Positions 57,450-64,000 of a stretch of DNA of 64,000 bases are shown in pieces. A program made the position numbers and the translations under genes. The stretch covers positions 1,395,167 to 1,459,166 of the forward strand of contig CAJFCJ010000005.1 of NCBI GenBank assembly GCA_904063045.1, given 5' to 3'. The first letter of the stretch is position 1; every line of letters starts with the position of its first letter. This DNA comes from Dimorphilus gyrociliatus. Its lineage: Eukaryota > Annelida > Polychaeta > Dinophilidae. Under the pieces are notes generated by a model. The model was not told where the DNA came from and searched no databases. It saw only the letters and a program-made list of their open reading frames with translations.

Positions 57450-58906
57450 TTAAGCTTTACCAGCCTTTTCCATAGCTTTTAACATAGTCGTACCCATTTG
57501 AGCGGGGCTCATTGTAACATCAACGCTAGCATCTTTAAGAGCTTGTATTTTTTCTTCAGCTCCACCCTTACCTCCTGCAATTATAGCTCCAGCATGACCC
57601 ATTCTACGACCTGGTGGAGCTGTTAAACCGGCGATAAAGGAAACAACTGGTTTTCTGTCTGGTCCCTGGAAAGAAAAGTTCAATGTTAGCGTATGTGTGA
57701 AATTCGCTCTGACAACTAACAGAATTATGCTCTGCCAGATACTCTGCAGCTCTCTCTTCAGCCTGCCCACCAATTTCACCAATAAGAACAATACCCTCAG
57801 TGTCTGGATCTTTCAAGAACACTTCCAAGCAGTCGATAAAGTTGGTTCCATTAAATGGATCTCCACCGATTCCAACACATAAAGTCTGACCCAAACCAAC
57901 TTGGGTTGTTTGATGAACAGCTTCGTACGTTAAAGTACCAGATCTGGATACAATACCGATTTTTCCGGGCTTATGTATATGACCAGGCATAATGCCAATC
58001 TTACATTGTCCTGGACGAATTATTCCTGGGCAATTCGGACCGATAAGTCTGAAACAATAAAAATTTGTACAAAACTAAAGTTTACATTCTCACTATTCAA
58101 ACCTGCTCTTAGTTTGGTTGAGTAGTTTTCTCTTTACTTTAACCATGTCCAATTGAGGGATACCCTCAGTGATAACCACAATCAATGGAACCTCAGCATC
58201 CAAAGCTTCAATAATAGCTTTAGCCGCAAATTGAGGCGGAACGTATATTACAGTAGCATCGCAATTGGTTGCATCTCTTGCTTCCTGTACTGAATTAAAT
58301 ACTGGAAGTCCCAAATTTGTCTGTCCACCTTTTCCAGGCGACACTCCACCAACCATTTTCGTTCCATATTCAATGGCCTGTTGACTATGAAACGTGCCTT
58401 GGCGTCCGGTGAAACCTTGGCAAATGACTTTCGTATCTTTGTTAATTGAAAGTTGTGGGCGAGTTTGAGTGTAACAAGTTCTAGCGAAGATTTGGCGGAC
58501 TGAAATGTTGAATAAAATCTTAACTTTATTGTTAAATTTTTAGTAAAAGTTCGTGAATATATCTTGTTTTAATATTATATAACTAACAACACAGCGAATA
58601 GCAAATCAGATATTTTTTCATTAACTATGAAAAAAAGCAAAGGCGCTCGTATAAGTTACGATTAACAAGGTAATTGAAAATTTTCCAAAAACTTGAGTGC
58701 CGAAAGTCAAGGGCATGACGGACAAATCATGTAAACATCTAATACGTTATAATATTGATACAACAGTTGTGAAAGAGTTTACCAAATATTCAAAATTATA
58801 TTATCTGTCTGAAATTACAATAGAAAGCAAAATCGTGCCACGAAAGATATAATAAATGTTATATTTTACCAGGTAATCTTGCGAAAATTCTACTAGAGGC
58901 CGCCAT
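57450..58906 (-). CDS. SUCLG1: Succinyl-CoA ligase alpha subunit, mitochondrial
   Basis: TCA-cycle enzyme forming succinate plus ATP or GTP from succinyl-CoA with a beta subunit in the matrix. Four exons (58870-58906, 58103-58499, 57721-58048, 57450-57665) give 325 residues. A short basic N-terminal targeting sequence ([20 protein letters not shown]) leads to the CoA-binding domain ([38 protein letters not shown]) and the ligase domain ([32 protein letters not shown]). [20 protein letters not shown] holds the phosphohistidine. The ATG overlaps an AAAATGGCGGCC sequence like the YY1 motif often found at start codons of nuclear mitochondrial genes. A minus-strand AATAAA lies at 57418-57423. Confidence 0.95.
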
Positions 58907-59173
58907 TTTGAAACTCCAACAACGAAATGGCCATTGCACTCTGATACGTTGAAAAAAACAACAAGTTTCGTATATATTAAATTTTTTATGGTAAATTAGT
59001 AAAAAAATAAATATAGTTTATCTATGCTTTTTAATGTCTTAATATGTAATAATTACGAAAACTTCAATATGGTGAAAAGCCAGTTTGGAACCTGAAATGT
59101 TATGTTTTTCAGCTTAAAGTTAAGAGATCGGTGATTTTTTGCAAGGTGTTTCTCTGAAATAATAAAGAAAAGA
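58907..59173. promoter_or_regulatory. Bidirectional promoter SUCLG1/TASOR
   Basis: 267 bases separate the divergent ATGs. The SUCLG1 start codon sits in a YY1-like AAAATGGCGGCC element. There is no clear TATA box. Sharing is inferred from spacing. Confidence 0.5.
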
Positions 59174-62100
59174 ATGGAACCTTCAGGTAAGATCTAGTTT
59201 ACGTTAAGCCTGCTTTTTTTACTTCTTACACAATACAGGACGACCTCCCGATGTAAACAAGAAACCCAACTTTCTGAATTTTGACAATTTAAAGGCGATC
59301 AGAATACCGAAAACACGACATGAGAAAGGCAAAGGTTACATAACCATGTTTTTAGATAAATTTCTATTAAAAGATATTCGAAGCAGTTTGAATTATGAAA
59401 ATATGCAATTACTTTATAGGATTCAGAGTTTTATTCTCTTTGACTTTAATTATGAACGGTTAAATTTAACTGAGCTAATATTAAAAATGTTTTATAACTT
59501 TTTTAGGCTCCTCTGTTCTGGAAAAAGTAGACTTAAACTCGTTTATGTTTTCTAACGAATTACTTAAGATTATCGAAAAAAGCTTCCTGCGTTTTGAATC
59601 AAAGAGAAATTTTGAATATAAAGGCGCACAATTCGTCAATAACCGTGTCAAAATGAACATGGTAAGTAGTATATTATTTTTTGTTTTCAAACGGTTCATA
59701 TTTAATGTTAAGAAATATGCCAATTAGTATTTTTTGTTTTAGTTCAACAATCGGCGAAAGGAGTTGAAGGCATCTGGATATAGTGAGAGGGAACTCAAAG
59801 AAGAATATGGTTTTATGATATTACATCCTAATAATCCTGAAAAAGTTTGAAAAAAATCTTATTTGAAAATTTTACATATATTTTTTCCCTCAGTTCAACG
59901 AGTTAAGTGTCCACGGTGTTAAAGTAGGGAACAACAAGAAAAATATTTTGGGCTCATCTTCTAAAGGCGTTTTACTTAGTCGTCATGCTGATCTAGTTGC
60001 AAGTCATCATTTAGAACCTGGAGACGTTTTTGATTTGTTTATATTTAAATATATCAGGGTAACATTAAAATTTTTAAGTACAATTGATATGACAAGTTGG
60101 ATTAACATTTTAGGGGCGCATGAAAGCTATTGATCCATCCGAAAACGAAATTGATCCTACCTTCAATTTTGATGCCCATATTATGAAGGGAGGAGAAACT
60201 ATAAAGCAAAAATTAAATCATTTGTCAATATCTCAAGCATTCGGTTATGCACAGGTTAAAGCAGATCAATATAATTTTCTTTATTTGTTTAAGAATACTC
60301 TTTATTAAACTATTTCATACTTTTGTAAAAATAGCTATTTACAAAATGTAAGAAAATACTAAGTTTGAAAATTTCCGACAGATTTTTCTGTATGAGTATG
60401 ATGAGACAGCTGAAATTGTTGAAAGCCCTAGACATGTTTGTCCTCATGCTATTGTATCGGTAAAATTACAAAACAGATACCGAATGTTCAAAGATGTAAA
60501 AATTACGCGTCGATCAGTTGATCTGGCAGATTCTTCTATAAAAATGTAATTGTTAAAACTTTAAAATTAGTTCAATTTATAAGAAATATTTAAGCCATTT
60601 AAACGTTAATTTCAGTCAACGCTATTCCGTCCCTCCTAAACATCAACTCAGCTACAATTTACATCTGCCTTCTACGTCGTCAACTTTAAGCTCAGGAAAA
60701 AACGAAGCCGCTCCTGCTAATCAATCTCATCCCAATGTACTTAAAACTAAAGATATAAGTAAAAAATGTCCGTCTTATAATAAAAGATTGTTTTTGTAGC
60801 CTCCCACTGCCAAGTCAAGTGAAAATCGCATTGTTTGGAAGGGACATTTGTCCACAAACAAGAACCGGATTTTGTGTGAATGTATTCTAGTCTCTAACAA
60901 TTCTTTACTTGTGTCTATTGAATTGTAAGTCATTATTTATTGTGGAGGCAAAATGAAAGATAAAACTTTTTCAGGCCGAAAGTCATTTACTTGCAAAACC
61001 GCATTGGACTTCATGATGTGGAAGACAAACATTTTAGTGGTGTGACAGCCATCAGTTTCAAAAAGGAATCACTAAATTCTCAAAACGGTTATATTAACGC
61101 ATTTAAGCTAAAACAAGCTGACGGGTGCAGCAAAACTCTGAATGGAATTTCAAACTATTTTGCAAACACTCACTCTGCTGGCTTAGCAGACTTACCCAAT
61201 GGATACCGGATTCTGGTTTTCCCACTCTGCGAGTTAACTGAAAAGTTAGGTGAGATATATTTATCTCTATTGTTTAAAAGAAGTTGAAATTATTATAAAA
61301 ATATTTCATTTTCGTGAGATATGCATTTAATTAGATTCACTTCACTAGGTCTCCCCAAGGAAAACACATCAGCAGATGTGTTTGTAATAATTTTATCGCG
61401 TACAAGTCTTCAGCTCCCTCAGAAAGCCTCCATCTTTACCGCTCCGAAGGTGGGGGCGAGAACCAAGGAGCAAGGCATTCCTGGAAAAATAAGCGAACAG
61501 CAAAAGGTAACTTTTTAATGATATATGTATTTCTAACTATCATTTTAAATTCCGGAAGTGTAATTTCCCCACTTCCTCTTACTTTTTAATATCTAAAATT
61601 TCTTGAAAATTTATAAAATAGTCTTATCTTTTTTATAAAATTAACCTCGTTAAATTTTATTCCTACAAACTAAAAAACATTTATAATAAAAATTATACTA
61701 GAAATCTTTTAGAAAAGTGTTTTCGTAAAATGTGTACCCTACGCAACTACAGCTGGATGTTAGTACCGCATTGAGTATATGAGAATTATTTGCCCTCAAT
61801 CAAGGTTATAAATTTATATGAAAGATGATACAACTAGTTATCGATAAATACGTAGTTTAACTTCTGATAATCAAAAGTTTGAAATTAGAGCAAAAACAGA
61901 TATTTCCAAACTTTATTAATAAAAAATTTAGGCATTTTCATGCTACTTAGTTTTATTGTAAGTCTTTGTAAGATCGTTTACTATACCATAATCTCAAATA
62001 AGCGAAATTAAATGAAGACTGTTGGTAGTATGCATGTTAATAGTCTATTCTTCAGTTTAGATTTTTTGCTGGAAAAGAAATGACTACAGGAGATAATATC

Positions 62101-63988
62101 AGTCCGGAATGCTAATATAGTGCTTAACTATTATAGTGTTTAACAAATTTCCAACATGTTAGCTGATTTCTGTATCGTTTTTTTATATTCTAAAGGTATT
62201 GATGAGTCGGAAACACACAAAAAGTTGTACAGACCCAGGCGAGATTCACCAAGGGAACGTTACGAATTGGGTTTCAACGAATGTTCAAAAAGTAGCAGGC
62301 GAACCTACCGGAAGGATGAGTATAATAACCAATACAGAGTGTATCGGTCCCGCAAGAGAAAGAAACGATCAAGATCGCGATCGCTGCCATATAACAGACC
62401 ACGTGAAAAAGTCGAACAGAAAGGGCTCTCATGGAGGAGAGCGAAATCGCAAGCATCACCCAGAAAAGAGGAAATATTCGACAAGTATCCAGCATCAAAA
62501 GACTATAAAAGAGAACATTGGTCAAATAGACAATGAGATACCCTCAAAACAAAAAAAAAGAAATGGCGATAGCAAAGAGTCTCGAACTGAGTTAAACAAT
62601 TTATCCAAAAAGTCTATTGAGTCTATAACACCTGATGAAAGTTCATCAAAATTAAACAACTTTCGTGCTATTAATAAAATACTGACATATCAATACTATA
62701 TGGATGATTTTCCTAGTGAGTATATTTCAGGAGAATAATCAATAACTATATGTAAAACTGTTTCAAGGTCCCAGCAAAAGTATACTGAGATCGAGAAAAA
62801 CTTTTTCTTGCCCTTTTGATTATTATTTTGCTCTGAAGAAGAAGTTTGTGAGTGATATACAAAACTACCTGACCTCGCATCCTTCAATTCAGGGAACTCC
62901 TTCAAGCACTTCTTCTTTGACATTTACTGATTCATCTAGTGTCAGCAATAAAAATGGAAGCTCGGAAAGTGTTGATAAAAAATCAGAAACGAAGGCCTCA
63001 AAAGGTCAGGAGAATAAGCACAGCTCAAAGAAAAGTAATAGGCCTAAAGACGAAAGAGTTAAATCGGTGGAAGCAATACCGTCCAAGTCAATCAGTCAAA
63101 CAAGACGGGTTGAGTTGAAAAGCAACGGGAAAAAATTCATCAATCCAAACTATGATGAGTTTTCTGATTCAGCTCCCATTAAGTCTTATGCTTTTGTATC
63201 TTACGATTATGATAAAACTTCATATAAGTCCAATTGGATTATTGGTAGGAATAGTTTCTTTATTTGTAAATTAAACCTTTTATCTTCTATGAACTTCATG
63301 TGAAAATCATATTTATCATTACAGGAGAAGAGGGCGAACTAGAAAGACCAATTGAAGATATTAATTGCATGAAAAATTTGATGGATTTTACTGTTACTAT
63401 ACAAGGTTTAAGTGATGGAAATAGGAAAAAATTAGAGAAAAGTGGAACTGGCAGAATAGCCATGACTTATTTGGTCTTGCATGGGCAATTATCCACCCAT
63501 GATGAAACCAAACATGAAGAAACACTAATAGAGAGTTTATGGCTGGAAGGTTTACATAGCTTCATCCCTAAGTCTATTAGAGAGATAAGTGACAGAAGAG
63601 ATAGTAAAGAAGACAACAGTATTTTCCACGTGAGACAGCTGATGGTTAGTTTAGGACTTTATATTGCATACTATTTTTAACTCAATATATTCACAGAAAA
63701 ACAACAATGGAGTCTCTGAAATAATACAAAGTTTTAAGAGGGCTAACAATGCTCCGTAAGTAGTGCTGTCTATTTTTCAAATTTTGAATACAGCACTTTT
63801 TTATGAACTAGGAACGATCGAGTAGCTGCTATGACATTTCTTCGATCATCTTATAAGAAATATGAGAGTCCATTGTGAGTATTCACTTAATCCATAAATA
63901 TATATACATTTATATATATATGTACTAATATATATACTGTATAATAACTGAATAAATTCTTTTCAGAGAGGTTGAAGATGAAGCTACC
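59174..63988 (+). CDS. TASOR: TASOR-like protein (HUSH complex), 5' portion
   Basis: In vertebrates TASOR scaffolds the HUSH complex that silences transposons through H3K9 methylation. Seventeen exons from 59174 fit in phase to the window edge and encode 992 residues so far; the gene runs off the end. Residues about 37-280 match the pseudo-PARP (DUF3715) domain: NNRRKELKASGYSERELKEE and YGFMILHPNNPEKF, SSKGVLLSRHADLVASHHLE, RGRMKAIDPSEN, then YDETAEIVESPRHVCPHAIV. Residues about 325-505 (IVWKGHLSTNKNRILCECIL, LPKVIYLQNRIGLHD) resemble the adjacent SPOC-like domain. The rest is basic and Ser-rich, then YAFVSYDYDKTSYKSNW and ERPIEDINCMKNLMDFTVT. Catalytic PARP residues were not identified. Exon 62196-62715 also carries a second open frame. 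Family assignment is by memory of motif order. Confidence 0.75.
63897..63945. repeat. (TA)n-rich intronic tract
   Basis: Interrupted TA dinucleotide run in the intron between the last two TASOR exons in the window. Confidence 0.85.
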
Positions 63989-64000
63989 GTAAGTTAACTT

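Noticed and set aside
62196-62715. Frameshift or pseudogene in the TASOR exon
   Set aside because: Splice phases on both sides agree with a single uninterrupted frame; no frameshift is needed.

Overview
The window is nuclear DNA of a multicellular animal. It is AT-rich, every long gene is split by GT-AG introns, and the genes are animal-specific: beta-sarcoglycan, Scribble, a Cys-loop receptor, a calcium-channel alpha-2/delta subunit, SPATA18, CEP76 and TASOR. A single SRCAP/EP400-type gene with two alternative C-termini resembles Drosophila domino, so an invertebrate, perhaps an arthropod, is my best guess. That placement is inference. Many introns are only 50-60 nt, and a few appear to be 27-41 nt. 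No prokaryotic features, CRISPR arrays or convincing transposons were seen.

Layout. At 1-3100 lie the start of a secreted protein (minus), an intronless mitochondrial ornithine carrier (minus) and a long upstream region. At 3080-11634 is the SWR1/INO80-family remodeller, with two 3' exons giving a SRCAP-like and an EP400-like form. Beta-sarcoglycan (11823-13114, minus) and SPATA18/MIEAP (13342-20253, plus) are head to head. Scribble fills 20764-29743 (16-LRR-type LAP region plus four PDZ domains), followed by a small gene that resembles the Scribble C-terminal module (30600-31240). MANF (32192-32944) and two unrecognised genes (33270-33878 plus; 34753-36295 minus) come next, then a divergent PP2C-like protein (37259-39874).

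From 40895 to 52113 five genes lie on the minus strand: a Cys-loop (nicotinic-type) receptor subunit, a TALE homeobox factor, SPCS3, prenylcysteine oxidase and CEP76. CEP76 is head to head with the alpha-2/delta gene (52511-57124, plus), which converges on SUCLG1 (57450-58906, minus). SUCLG1 in turn is head to head with a TASOR-like gene that runs off the right end.

The genes belong to unrelated housekeeping, cytoskeletal, membrane and chromatin processes, as expected for a compact animal chromosome. The clustering does not imply a pathway. The items most worth a second look are: a U12-type AT-AC intron in SPCS3, the ultrashort introns, the dual-ended domino-like gene, the detached Scribble C-terminal module, and a TASOR homologue in an apparently invertebrate genome. 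Gene models are mine, built by eye from splice sites, reading-frame phase and family similarity. No transcript or database search was available.
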